Positions 33,865 through 42,013 of a stretch of 64,000 nucleotides of DNA are shown piece after piece (position 1 is the stretch's first letter; the number at the start of each line of letters is the position of its first letter). The stretch is from Roseiarcus sp963794155. Its GTDB lineage: Bacteria > Pseudomonadota > Alphaproteobacteria > Rhizobiales > Beijerinckiaceae. The stretch spans positions 62,001 to 126,000 of the forward strand of contig CAWCCX010000012.1 in the NCBI GenBank assembly GCA_963794155.1. The letters are read 5' to 3'. Below the pieces are notes generated by a model that was not told the DNA's origin, made no database searches, and saw only the letters and a program-made list of their open reading frames with translations. The translations under genes were made by a program, and so were the position numbers.

Positions 33865-36800
33865 CTACTCCGCCGCCTCGCGCATCGCGCCATAGCGGGT
33901 CAGCTGCGCCCTTAAGGGAGCGGGCTTGAGCGGCTTGTGCATGACCAGGATGTCCTCGCGCGAAGCCTGATCGCGGACCTCGGGGCTTCGATCGGCGGTC
34001 GCGAGGATCGCCGGAATGCTTCGCCCGTAAAGCTCGCGCAGCGCCCGGATCGCGGCGACGCCGTTGTCCGAATCGAGATGGTAATCGGCGACGATGACGT
34101 CGGGCGCGCCAAATTCGGCGAGCAAGGCTCTCGCCTCGTCGAGGCCGGGGGCGGTCGCAACGACGCAACCCCATCGCCTGAGGAGAACGCGCATGCCTTC
34201 CAGAACCCGCGGCTCGTTGTCGATCGCGAGAACCTTCAGCCCCTCGAGCGGCTCGCCCGCCGCGATGGGCTCGGGCGCACCCGGTTCAGGGCGGGCTTTG
34301 GGCGTCGCGCGTCCGAGCGGCGCAGCGACGAAGAACACCGAGCCCTTGCCGGGGCGCGAGCGCAAACCGACCGGATGCTTGAGCAACCTCCCCAGGCGCT
34401 CGACGATCGACAGTCCGAGCCCGAGGCCGCGCGCAACCCGCGCCCCCTGGTCGAGCCGCCGGAACTCGGTGAACACCGCTCGCTGTTGCTCCGGCGGAAT
34501 GCCGAGGCCCGTGTCCCACACCTCAATCCGGGCTGCGCCGCGAATGCGTCGGCAGCCGACCAACACCCGGCCGCTCGGCGTATATTTGAGCGCGTTCGAA
34601 ATGAGGTTCTGCAGCAGGCGTCGCATCAGCCGCCGATCGGTGCGGATGGCGAGCCTGGTCGGGACGAAGCTGAGGTCGAGGCCCTTCGCCCGGGCGAGGG
34701 CCGCGAACTCGATCTCGAGCATCCCCATGAGTTCGGCGACCGGGACGTCGGAGATTTCCGGCCGCGTCGCGCCAGCGTCGAGCCGCGAAATGTCGAGCAG
34801 CGCACCCAGGATCTCCTCGACCGCCTCGAGCGATACATCGACGTTGCGCGCGAGGTCGGCGCGCTCCTCGACCCCGATCTGGCTCGCGCCCTCGGAGAGC
34901 GAGCTTGCATAGAGCCGCGCGGCGTTGAGCGGCTGCAGAATATCGTGGCTGGCCGCGGCGAGGAAACGGGTCTTGGAGAGATTGGCTGCGTCGGCCTCGT
35001 TCTTCGCCCGCTCGAGCTCGGTGTTGAGCCGCTGCAATTCCGCTGTGCGCTCATCGACGCGGCGTTCGAGCATCTCGTTGGCGGCCTCAAGCGCTTCCTC
35101 GACCTGAACGGTTTGCGTCACATCGGTATAGGTGGTGACGATCCCGCCGTCCGGGAGCCGGGCCGAGCGCACCTCGATGACGCGGTGGGTCGAGAACAGG
35201 CGCAGCCGGTTGGGCTGATCGTCATAGAGCAGGCTCGCGACCCGCTCGGCCACGAAGTCCTCCGAATCGCCCGGCCCGTAGGCGCCGCGGCCGGCGTTGA
35301 AGCGCACGATCTCGTCAAGCCCAACGCCATGACGCAGCATTGCGGGCGGCAGGTCGAAAAGGTCGGCGAATTCGCGGTTCCAGGCGGTCAGCGCCAGATT
35401 GGCGTCAAAAACGGTGATGCCCTGCCGCGCGTGATCGAGCGCATGCTGCAATTGATCGCGGCTCGACTGGATCGCGGCCGAAGCTTCGTCGATGAGCTTG
35501 AGCGCCGATTGGCCGGATACCGTCCGGGGCCTCAGCAGCAGCGACAGGACCTGGCGCGACGTCGAGGCGCCGATCGCCGGCGAGAGCAGGAATTCCGCGT
35601 GGCGAATGAGTTGCGCGCTGGCCTCGAGCGCGGGGTCGTAGACCACGCCGCGCTCGCGCATGAAGCCGGCAAAGGCGCGGCGCGCCCGCCCCGCTCCGAG
35701 ATAGCGGGCGACCGCCGCCTCGAGTTCGCCCGCTGTCGTCGACGAACGCCAAAGGCGGAACGCCTGAGGTTTGCCTCCGACGCCCACGCCGGCGAAGGCG
35801 CTCGCTTGGGCGCGTTCGAGCGCGCTCGGTTGACGAGTGAATGAAAAGGCGAAAAACGCCGCAATATTCGCCGCCAGCGAAAGGATCACGCCGCCCACCA
35901 GCGCGTTGGGCGCGAAGGAGACAAGCGTGGCCGGGCTCAGCCATGCGATCGCCAGCGGCCCGTGCGCCAAGAGGCCCGAAAGCGCCGCTTCCGGCCGGAT
36001 CGAGGGCAGAAGCAAAAGGTAGAACCAGGCCAGCGACCCCGCGGTCATGCCGGCGATCGCGCCTCGCGCCGTTCCGCGGCGCCAGAGGAGGCCGCCGAGA
36101 AAGGCCGGCGCGATCTGCGCCACCGCCGCGAACGACAGAAGGCCGATCGACACCAGACCCGCTTCGCCGGCCATCCGCTCGTAAGCGAAGCCGAGGGCCA
36201 GAACGCCGACGATCGCGATCCGGCGGACCCATAGCACCAGCGCGCCGATGTCGCCCTCGACCGTGTGCGCCTGCACGCCGCGCCGCCGGAGCAAAAGCGG
36301 CATCACGAGGTCGTTGGAAATCGTTATCGCGAGCGCGACGCTTTCGACCACCACCATGCCGGTCGCGGCCGAGAGGCCGCCAACCATCGTCAATAGCGCA
36401 ACCCCGTGCGCGCCGGCGCTGAGCGGCAGCGCAAGAACGGTCAAGTCGCGATTGATCGACCCATCCGGGAAAACCTTGAGGCCGGCGATGGCCAGCGGCG
36501 CAACGAACAGATTGATCAGCACAAGATAGGTCGGAAAGAGCCAGGCCGCGGTGCGGATGCCGCGCTCATCGTGGTTCTCGACCACCGCGACATGGAACTG
36601 GCGGGGCAAGAGCACGATGGCGAACGCCGACAATAGGGTGGTCACCACCCAGACGGCGGGATCGGGCGGGGTCTGGATGACCCGGGCGATCCTGGGATCG
36701 GATTGCGCAATCTCGGTCAGATCGACGATCCCGCCGTTAAGCCTCCAGACGACGAAGGCGCCGACGGCGAGAAACGCAACCAGCTTAACGATCAATTCGA

Positions 36801-37392
36801 CCGCGATGGCGAGGATGAGACCGTCCTGATGCTCCTTGGGGTTGATGCGCCGGGTGCCGAAGGCCATCGCGAACGCGGCGAGCAGCAGCGACACCGCGAG
36901 ATAAAACGAAGTCGAGGGCGTGTCCGGCGTCAGCCGGGCGCGATCGAACGAATCGACGACCATCAATACGGTCGGCGCGACCGCCTTGAGCTGAAGCGCG
37001 ACATAGGGCGCCGACCCGATGAGCGCGATCAGCGCCGCGACCGCGGCGACCGGCTGGGATTTTCCGTATCGCGCCGAAACGAAATCGGCGACCGTGGTGA
37101 CGTTCTGCGCATGGGCGAGATTGGCGATACGGGCGATGAACGGCGCGCCGAGGCCGATCACAAGAATGGGCCCGATGTAAATCGGGAGAAAATCAAGCCC
37201 GTGCTCGGAAGCGAGCCCGACCGAGCCGTAATAGGTCCAGGACGTGCAATAGACGGCGAGACTGAGCGCATAGACAACCGCTCGCGACCGGCCAGACGCC
37301 ACACGTCGTCCCCCCCGATCGCCCCACCAGGCGATGAGGAACAGCAGGAAGACGTAGCCGATGGCGGTCAGGAATACCGTCGTGCCGTTCAT
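33865..37392 (-). CDS. Hybrid sensor histidine kinase with sodium/solute symporter domain
   Basis: A 1175-residue membrane sensor. The first ~540 residues are a full SSS-family (PutP-like) transporter with about 13 hydrophobic segments, starting MNGTTVFLTAIGYVFLLFLIAWW. A linker and a PAS domain near residue 660 (GITVFDANLALTAWNREFADLF) follow, then a coiled coil. The H-box SHDILQPL has His near residue 816. The ATP-binding domain has NLISNALKYTPSG, DTGLGIPPEQ and GLGLSIVERLG, and a receiver domain has phospho-Asp near residue 1103 (VADYHLD). This is the CbrA-like layout in which a transporter module gates or senses a nutrient. A TTG at 37419 could add nine residues. No partner regulator gene is adjacent. 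Confidence 0.93.
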   Translation of the reverse strand: MNGTTVFLTAIGYVFLLFLIAWWGDRGGRRVASGRSRAVVYALSLAVYCTSWTYYGSVGLASEHGLDFLPIYIGPILVIGLGAPFIARIANLAHAQNVTTVADFVSARYGKSQPVAAVAALIALIGSAPYVALQLKAVAPTVLMVVDSFDRARLTPDTPSTSFYLAVSLLLAAFAMAFGTRRINPKEHQDGLILAIAVELIVKLVAFLAVGAFVVWRLNGGIVDLTEIAQSDPRIARVIQTPPDPAVWVVTTLLSAFAIVLLPRQFHVAVVENHDERGIRTAAWLFPTYLVLINLFVAPLAIAGLKVFPDGSINRDLTVLALPLSAGAHGVALLTMVGGLSAATGMVVVESVALAITISNDLVMPLLLRRRGVQAHTVEGDIGALVLWVRRIAIVGVLALGFAYERMAGEAGLVSIGLLSFAAVAQIAPAFLGGLLWRRGTARGAIAGMTAGSLAWFYLLLLPSIRPEAALSGLLAHGPLAIAWLSPATLVSFAPNALVGGVILSLAANIAAFFAFSFTRQPSALERAQASAFAGVGVGGKPQAFRLWRSSTTAGELEAAVARYLGAGRARRAFAGFMRERGVVYDPALEASAQLIRHAEFLLSPAIGASTSRQVLSLLLRPRTVSGQSALKLIDEASAAIQSSRDQLQHALDHARQGITVFDANLALTAWNREFADLFDLPPAMLRHGVGLDEIVRFNAGRGAYGPGDSEDFVAERVASLLYDDQPNRLRLFSTHRVIEVRSARLPDGGIVTTYTDVTQTVQVEEALEAANEMLERRVDERTAELQRLNTELERAKNEADAANLSKTRFLAAASHDILQPLNAARLYASSLSEGASQIGVEERADLARNVDVSLEAVEEILGALLDISRLDAGATRPEISDVPVAELMGMLEIEFAALARAKGLDLSFVPTRLAIRTDRRLMRRLLQNLISNALKYTPSGRVLVGCRRIRGAARIEVWDTGLGIPPEQQRAVFTEFRRLDQGARVARGLGLGLSIVERLGRLLKHPVGLRSRPGKGSVFFVAAPLGRATPKARPEPGAPEPIAAGEPLEGLKVLAIDNEPRVLEGMRVLLRRWGCVVATAPGLDEARALLAEFGAPDVIVADYHLDSDNGVAAIRALRELYGRSIPAILATADRSPEVRDQASREDILVMHKPLKPAPLRAQLTRYGAMREAAE

Positions 37393-37483
37393 CGCAGTGA
37401 GCGTCCGCCCCTTGCTCAATGATCCGGCATATTAAACCATGACGGCAGTCCGTGGAATCGACGGCGGAGCGGCGCCCGGACCC

Positions 37484-38089
37484 TTATCGCCAAGGATGCG
37501 CGGCGGCAGCCTTTTTCTCGTGCGCCTCGATCGCCGGCGCCTCGACCAGAGTGAGGTCGATATGATCGAGGCCTTCGATCAGGCACTGCTTCCGGAACGC
37601 GTCGAGCTCGAACTTGACGACGCCGCCATCGGGGCCGCGGATTTCCTGCGCCGGCAGATCGATGGTCAAGGTCGCATTGGCGCCGCGCTCGGCGTCGTCG
37701 ATCAGCTTGGCGTGGTCCTCGGGCGAAACCTTGATCGGCAGGATGCCGTTCTTGAAGCAGTTGTTATAGAAAATGTCGGCGAAGTCGGTCGCTATGACGC
37801 AGCGGATGCCAAAGTCGAGCAGCGCCCAGGGCGCATGCTCGCGCGAGGAGCCGCAGCCGAAATTGTGGCCGCCGACGATAATCGACGCTTTTCGGTACGC
37901 CTGCTTGTTGAGAACGAAGTCGGGGTGCTCGGATCCGTCCTCGCGATAGCGCATCTCCGCGAACAGGCCAGCGCCTAGCCCGGTGCGCTTGATTGTCTTG
38001 AGATATTGCTTGGGGATGATCATGTCGGTGTCGATGTTGTCGATCGCCAGCGGCGCCGCCACCCCGGTCAATGTCGTAAACTTGTCCAT
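37484..38089 (-). CDS. leuD: 3-isopropylmalate dehydratase small subunit
   Basis: LeuD of 201 residues, the swivelling small subunit of isopropylmalate isomerase in leucine synthesis. The N-terminus KFTTLTGVAAPLAIDNIDTDMIIPKQYLK, the GHNFGCGSSREHAPWAL motif and the FYNNCFKNGILPI segment are diagnostic. The Fe-S-bearing large subunit LeuC is not in this window. It stands alone between the sensor kinase and the Sco gene. Confidence 0.96.
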   Translation of the reverse strand: MDKFTTLTGVAAPLAIDNIDTDMIIPKQYLKTIKRTGLGAGLFAEMRYREDGSEHPDFVLNKQAYRKASIIVGGHNFGCGSSREHAPWALLDFGIRCVIATDFADIFYNNCFKNGILPIKVSPEDHAKLIDDAERGANATLTIDLPAQEIRGPDGGVVKFELDAFRKQCLIEGLDHIDLTLVEAPAIEAHEKKAAAAHPWR

Positions 38090-38185
38090 TCCTTCCAGGC
38101 TCTTTCACTTTGAACGCTTGCCCGACCCGTCATCTCGGAGCGCGGTCTAACAAGCTGCGCCGTCTCGGGCAATGGCGGCCGGCGC

Positions 38186-38794
38186 TCACAGAAACCGTTC
38201 AAGGTCCTTGGCCGAGTCCTTGGGCGGGCGTTCGACATTGAAGGCCTCGACGAAGGCGCCGTTCTTGTCCATCAGATAGACGATCGAGCTGTGGTCCATG
38301 GAATAGTCGCCGTCCGGCTGCTTCTCACCCTTGCGGGCGAACACCCGAAAAGTCTTCTCCGCCGCTTCGACCGCCTGCGGGCTGCCGGAAAGCCCGATGA
38401 TGGCCGGATTGAAGCTGCTCACATAGTCCTGCATGATCTTGGGCGTGTCGCGCTCCGGATCGACCGTGATAAACAGGGCAGGAATGGGCTTGTCGCCCAT
38501 TTGATTCAAAACATCGGAGATGCGTGCGAGCTCGGTCGGACAGACGTCGGGGCAGTGGGTATACCCGAAATAGACCAGGAAGGGCCGGCCGCGCAGCGTC
38601 TGATCGCTGACGATCTTGCCGTCGCCGGCCTTCAGCGAGAAGGCCCCGCCGATCAGAGCGGCGCGCGACCTTTGCGGCCCGCTTGTGAGCATGAACGCCG
38701 CGACGCCGAGGACTGCAACCGCGACGAGGGTCGCGATTACGCGGATCACGAACGCCCGCGACTGAGGCGCGCTGTTCGGTTGGACGGCCGGCAT
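38186..38794 (-). CDS. SCO1/SenC family copper chaperone
   Basis: A 202-residue membrane-anchored thioredoxin-fold protein. A single transmembrane segment (VIRVIATLVAVAVLGVAAFML) is followed by FLVYFGYTHCPDVCPTEL, whose CxxxC binds copper, and by the distal His in MDHSSIVYLMD. Sco proteins deliver copper to the CuA site of cytochrome c oxidase or control thiol state there. The ATG at 38794 follows GGAG; a longer frame to 38914 is not supported. It is transcribed away from the formate dehydrogenase regulator. Confidence 0.92.
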   Translation of the reverse strand: MPAVQPNSAPQSRAFVIRVIATLVAVAVLGVAAFMLTSGPQRSRAALIGGAFSLKAGDGKIVSDQTLRGRPFLVYFGYTHCPDVCPTELARISDVLNQMGDKPIPALFITVDPERDTPKIMQDYVSSFNPAIIGLSGSPQAVEAAEKTFRVFARKGEKQPDGDYSMDHSSIVYLMDKNGAFVEAFNVERPPKDSAKDLERFL

Positions 38795-38937
38795 CTCATC
38801 TCCATTCGGGGTCGGTCGGATCGCTTCATAAGCATCAAATTGGGCGATCTCCAGACGTTGCCTGAGCTGAGCCGATAGAAGCTCGCTATTGACCTCGCCT
38901 TTGCCCGGCGCCACGAGAGGGGTCTGGATATGGCGTC

Positions 38938-39879
38938 ATGGTCCTCCGACAACTCGAATATCTGGCGGCGCTGGCGCGCGAAAAGCACTTTGGCCGCGCC
39001 GCCGACGCCTGCCATGTATCGCAGCCGACCCTGTCGGCAGCGATCCGTCTGCTCGAAGACGATCTCGGGGCGCCGATCGTCGAGCGCGGCCATCGGTACG
39101 TGGGTTTGACGCCGCAGGGGCAGGTCGCTCTGGAGCACGCCCATCGGATTCTCGCCGAGGTCGAGAATCTGCGCCACGCGCTCGACGAGATCGACAAGGG
39201 CCTGACCGGCCGTCTCCGCATCGGCGCGATTCCCACTGCGCTGCCGATCGTCTCCCAGCTCACTGGTCCCTTCTTCGCCCGTTTTCCCGGGGTGACGGTG
39301 ACGGTTCTGTCCCAGACCAGCCAGGAGATCGAACGGGGAATCGAAGACTTTGAGCTTGACGCGGGCCTCACCTATCTGGACGCCGAACCGCTCGGGCGCT
39401 TCAAAACAAAGCCGCTCTGCATTGAGGAATACCTGTTCTTGACCCCGGCCACCGGTCCGCTCGCCGGCCGAGGGCAAGTCACATGGCGGGAAGCGGCCGA
39501 AGCGCCTCTCTGCCTGCTCACGCCCGATATGCAGAACCGGCGCATCATCGACGGCGTGTTCCGCTCGGTCGGCGCCAAGCCGGCGGCGGCGGTGGAGACC
39601 AACTCGATCTTCAATCTCGTGTCGCACGTGAGCGCGGGCCAATGGTCGGCGATCGTGCCGCGCCAGTTGTTGCGTTTTTTCGGGGTGCCGACCGGCACCC
39701 GGGCGATCGAGCTTGTTGAGCCGACCGCGCGCCGCACGATTGGCTTGGTGATGAGCGACCGCGAGCCGCCCTCGCCGCTCGCCCGCAACCTGTTCGCGAT
39801 GCAATTTCCCGCCGATATCGGGGCGCTCATCCAGCCGCCGAATCCGCTCGGCGGGAATGACCGGAAGGCGGTTCGATAG
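38938..39879 (+). CDS. fdsR: LysR-family regulator of formate dehydrogenase
   Basis: A 313-residue LysR-type regulator. Its N-terminal HTH is LRQLEYLAALAREKHFGRAADACHVSQPTLSAAIRLLEDDL, and its effector domain begins near GRLRIGAIPTALPIVSQL. It lies 86 bases upstream of fdsG in the same orientation, the usual place for the regulator of fds operons, and probably activates them in response to formate. The assignment to Fds control comes from position. Direct targets are not shown. Confidence 0.85.
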   Translation: MVLRQLEYLAALAREKHFGRAADACHVSQPTLSAAIRLLEDDLGAPIVERGHRYVGLTPQGQVALEHAHRILAEVENLRHALDEIDKGLTGRLRIGAIPTALPIVSQLTGPFFARFPGVTVTVLSQTSQEIERGIEDFELDAGLTYLDAEPLGRFKTKPLCIEEYLFLTPATGPLAGRGQVTWREAAEAPLCLLTPDMQNRRIIDGVFRSVGAKPAAAVETNSIFNLVSHVSAGQWSAIVPRQLLRFFGVPTGTRAIELVEPTARRTIGLVMSDREPPSPLARNLFAMQFPADIGALIQPPNPLGGNDRKAVR

Positions 39880-39964
39880 AATTTTCCTATCGCTACTTCC
39901 AAACGTTCAATTTGAACCAGGCACCGCCCGGGCGCATATTTTGTCGCGACCCGGGAGGAATGTC

Positions 39965-40450
39965 TTGTCCGGCCGAACGGCCTTCGATGTTGATCTGGCG
40001 CGAACCCTGATCGATCGCAAGCGTGCGACGGCGGGGGCGACCCTACCGATTCTCCACGAACTGCAAGAGCAATTCGGCTATATTGACGACGCCGTCATCC
40101 CGCTGATCGCCGACGCGCTGAACATCTCGAGAGCCGAAGCGCTCGGCGTCGTCAGCTTCTACCATGATTTCCGCCGTTCGCCGGTCGACGGGAAGGTGCT
40201 GAAGCTTTGCCGCGCCGAATCCTGTCAGGCCATGGGATGCGAAGACCTCGTTTCCCATCTTGCCGCCCAGCACGGGGTCGCGGTCGACGGCGCCGACGGG
40301 GGCATCTCAGGGATTCACGTCGAATCCGTCTACTGCCTCGGCAACTGCGCCCTCTCCCCGGCCGCGCTCCTGGACGGCGAACCGATCGGCCGCCTCGACC
40401 GCGATCGCCTCGACGCGATTGTCGCTGGCGCCCGCGGGAAGATGCAATGA
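39965..40450 (+). CDS. fdsG: NAD-dependent formate dehydrogenase gamma subunit
   Basis: A 161-residue NuoE-like subunit with a thioredoxin-fold [2Fe-2S] site: LCRAESCQAMGCEDL and VYCLGNCALSPA supply the four Cys. It passes electrons within the soluble molybdenum formate dehydrogenase. The start is a TTG at 39965 behind GGGAGGAA with a short spacer; the frame is open to 39857 but no better start exists. The next gene overlaps its stop (ATGA), so translation is coupled. Confidence 0.93.
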   Translation: MSGRTAFDVDLARTLIDRKRATAGATLPILHELQEQFGYIDDAVIPLIADALNISRAEALGVVSFYHDFRRSPVDGKVLKLCRAESCQAMGCEDLVSHLAAQHGVAVDGADGGISGIHVESVYCLGNCALSPAALLDGEPIGRLDRDRLDAIVAGARGKMQ

Positions 40451-42003
40451 GCGGGCGGGTCTTCGTTCCCGCCGATTCTTCGGCCCTGTCGGTCGGCGCG
40501 GACGCGGTCGCCGGCGCGATCGCCGACGAGGCGCGACGCCGTGGCCTCGACATCGCGATCGTGCGCACCGGGTCGCGCGGCCTCTTCTGGCTCGAGCCGC
40601 TCATCGAGATCGAAACCCCGGCTGGCCGTGTCGGCTACGGTCCGATCGCCCCGGGCGACGTCGCCGGGCTCATCGAGGCGGGCTTCTTGAGCGGCGGCCC
40701 CCATCCCAAGTTCCTCGGCCGTGTCGACGACATTCCCTATCTGGCGCGCCAGCAGCGGCTTATTTTTGCCCGCTGCGGAATCACCGATCCTCTCTCGCTC
40801 GACAATTACCGCGATCATGGCGGGCTCCGGGGCCTCGAACGCGCGTTGCGCCTCGGGCCCAAGGCGACGATCGAAGAGATTCTCGCCTCGGGCTTGCGCG
40901 GGCGCGGCGGCGCGGGATTTCCGACCGGCGTCAAATGGCGGACGACCGCGGGGGTCGACGCCGATCAAAAATACGTCGTCTGCAACGCCGACGAAGGCGA
41001 CAGCGGCACCTTCGCCGATCGCATGCTGATGGAGGGCGACCCGTTTCTGCTGATCGAGGGCATGGCGATCGCTGCGCTCTCGGTCGGCGCGACCAAAGGC
41101 TATGTCTACATCCGTTCCGAATATCCGCATGCGTTCGCCGCCTTTTCACGCGCAATCGAGTTGGCGCGGGCCGGGGGACTTCTCGGTCCGAGCGTGCTCG
41201 GCTCCGGCCACGCCTTCGATCTCGAGGCAAGACTCGGCGCCGGGGCGTATATCTGCGGCGAGGAAACCTCCCTCCTCGAAAGCCTCGAGGGAAGGCGGGG
41301 CCAGATTCGGGTCAAGCCGCCGTTGCCGGCGATCGCCGGCCTGTTCGGCAAGCCGACGGTCGTCAACAACGTGCTGAGCTTCGCCTCGGCGCCGTGGATC
41401 CTCGAGCACGGAGCGAAGGCCTATGCCGATTACGGCGTCGGTCGGTCGCTCGGATCGCAGCCTTTCCAGCTTGCCGGCAACATCCGATATGGCGGGCTCG
41501 TCGAGCTCGCCTTCGGCGCGAGCTTGCGCGACCTGGTCGAAGGCTTCGGCGGCGGTACAAGCACCGGTCGGCCAATCCGGGCGGTTCAGGTCGGCGGACC
41601 GCTCGGCGCCTATTTTCCCGCTTCACTCCTCGATACGCCGCTCGACTACGAGTCGATGACTGCGGCCAGGGGCATGCTGGGCCATGGCGGGATTGTCGTT
41701 TTCGACGACCGGGTCGACATGGCGCGCCAGGCGCGCTTCGCCTTCGAATTCTGCGCCAAGGAAAGCTGCGGCAAATGCACGCCGTGCCGGATTGGCTCGA
41801 TCCGCGGCGTGGAGACGGTCGACAAGATCATCGACGGCCGCGACCAGCAAAAAAACGTCGAACTTCTGCGCGATCTTTGCGAGGTGATGACCGACGGCTC
41901 GCTTTGCGCGCTCGGCGGGCTTACGCCGCTGCCCGTCCTCAGCGCGCTCGACCATTTCAGCGAGGATTTCGCCAGGGCGCCCGCGCGCGCCGCGGCGGAA
42001 TAG
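40447..42003 (+). CDS. fdsB: NAD-dependent formate dehydrogenase beta subunit
   Basis: A 518-residue NuoF-like flavoprotein that reduces NAD+ with electrons from formate. An N-terminal thioredoxin-like section is followed by the FMN/NADH site GLRGRGGAGFPTGVKW and CNADEGDSGTFADR, then GAYICGEETSLLESLEG and the [4Fe-4S] motif ESCGKCTPCRIG near residue 437. The ATG at 40447 overlaps the fdsG stop. It is the second gene of the operon; fdsA starts 10 bases after it. Confidence 0.96.
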   Translation: MSGRVFVPADSSALSVGADAVAGAIADEARRRGLDIAIVRTGSRGLFWLEPLIEIETPAGRVGYGPIAPGDVAGLIEAGFLSGGPHPKFLGRVDDIPYLARQQRLIFARCGITDPLSLDNYRDHGGLRGLERALRLGPKATIEEILASGLRGRGGAGFPTGVKWRTTAGVDADQKYVVCNADEGDSGTFADRMLMEGDPFLLIEGMAIAALSVGATKGYVYIRSEYPHAFAAFSRAIELARAGGLLGPSVLGSGHAFDLEARLGAGAYICGEETSLLESLEGRRGQIRVKPPLPAIAGLFGKPTVVNNVLSFASAPWILEHGAKAYADYGVGRSLGSQPFQLAGNIRYGGLVELAFGASLRDLVEGFGGGTSTGRPIRAVQVGGPLGAYFPASLLDTPLDYESMTAARGMLGHGGIVVFDDRVDMARQARFAFEFCAKESCGKCTPCRIGSIRGVETVDKIIDGRDQQKNVELLRDLCEVMTDGSLCALGGLTPLPVLSALDHFSEDFARAPARAAAE

Positions 42004-42013
42004 GAGACCAGCC

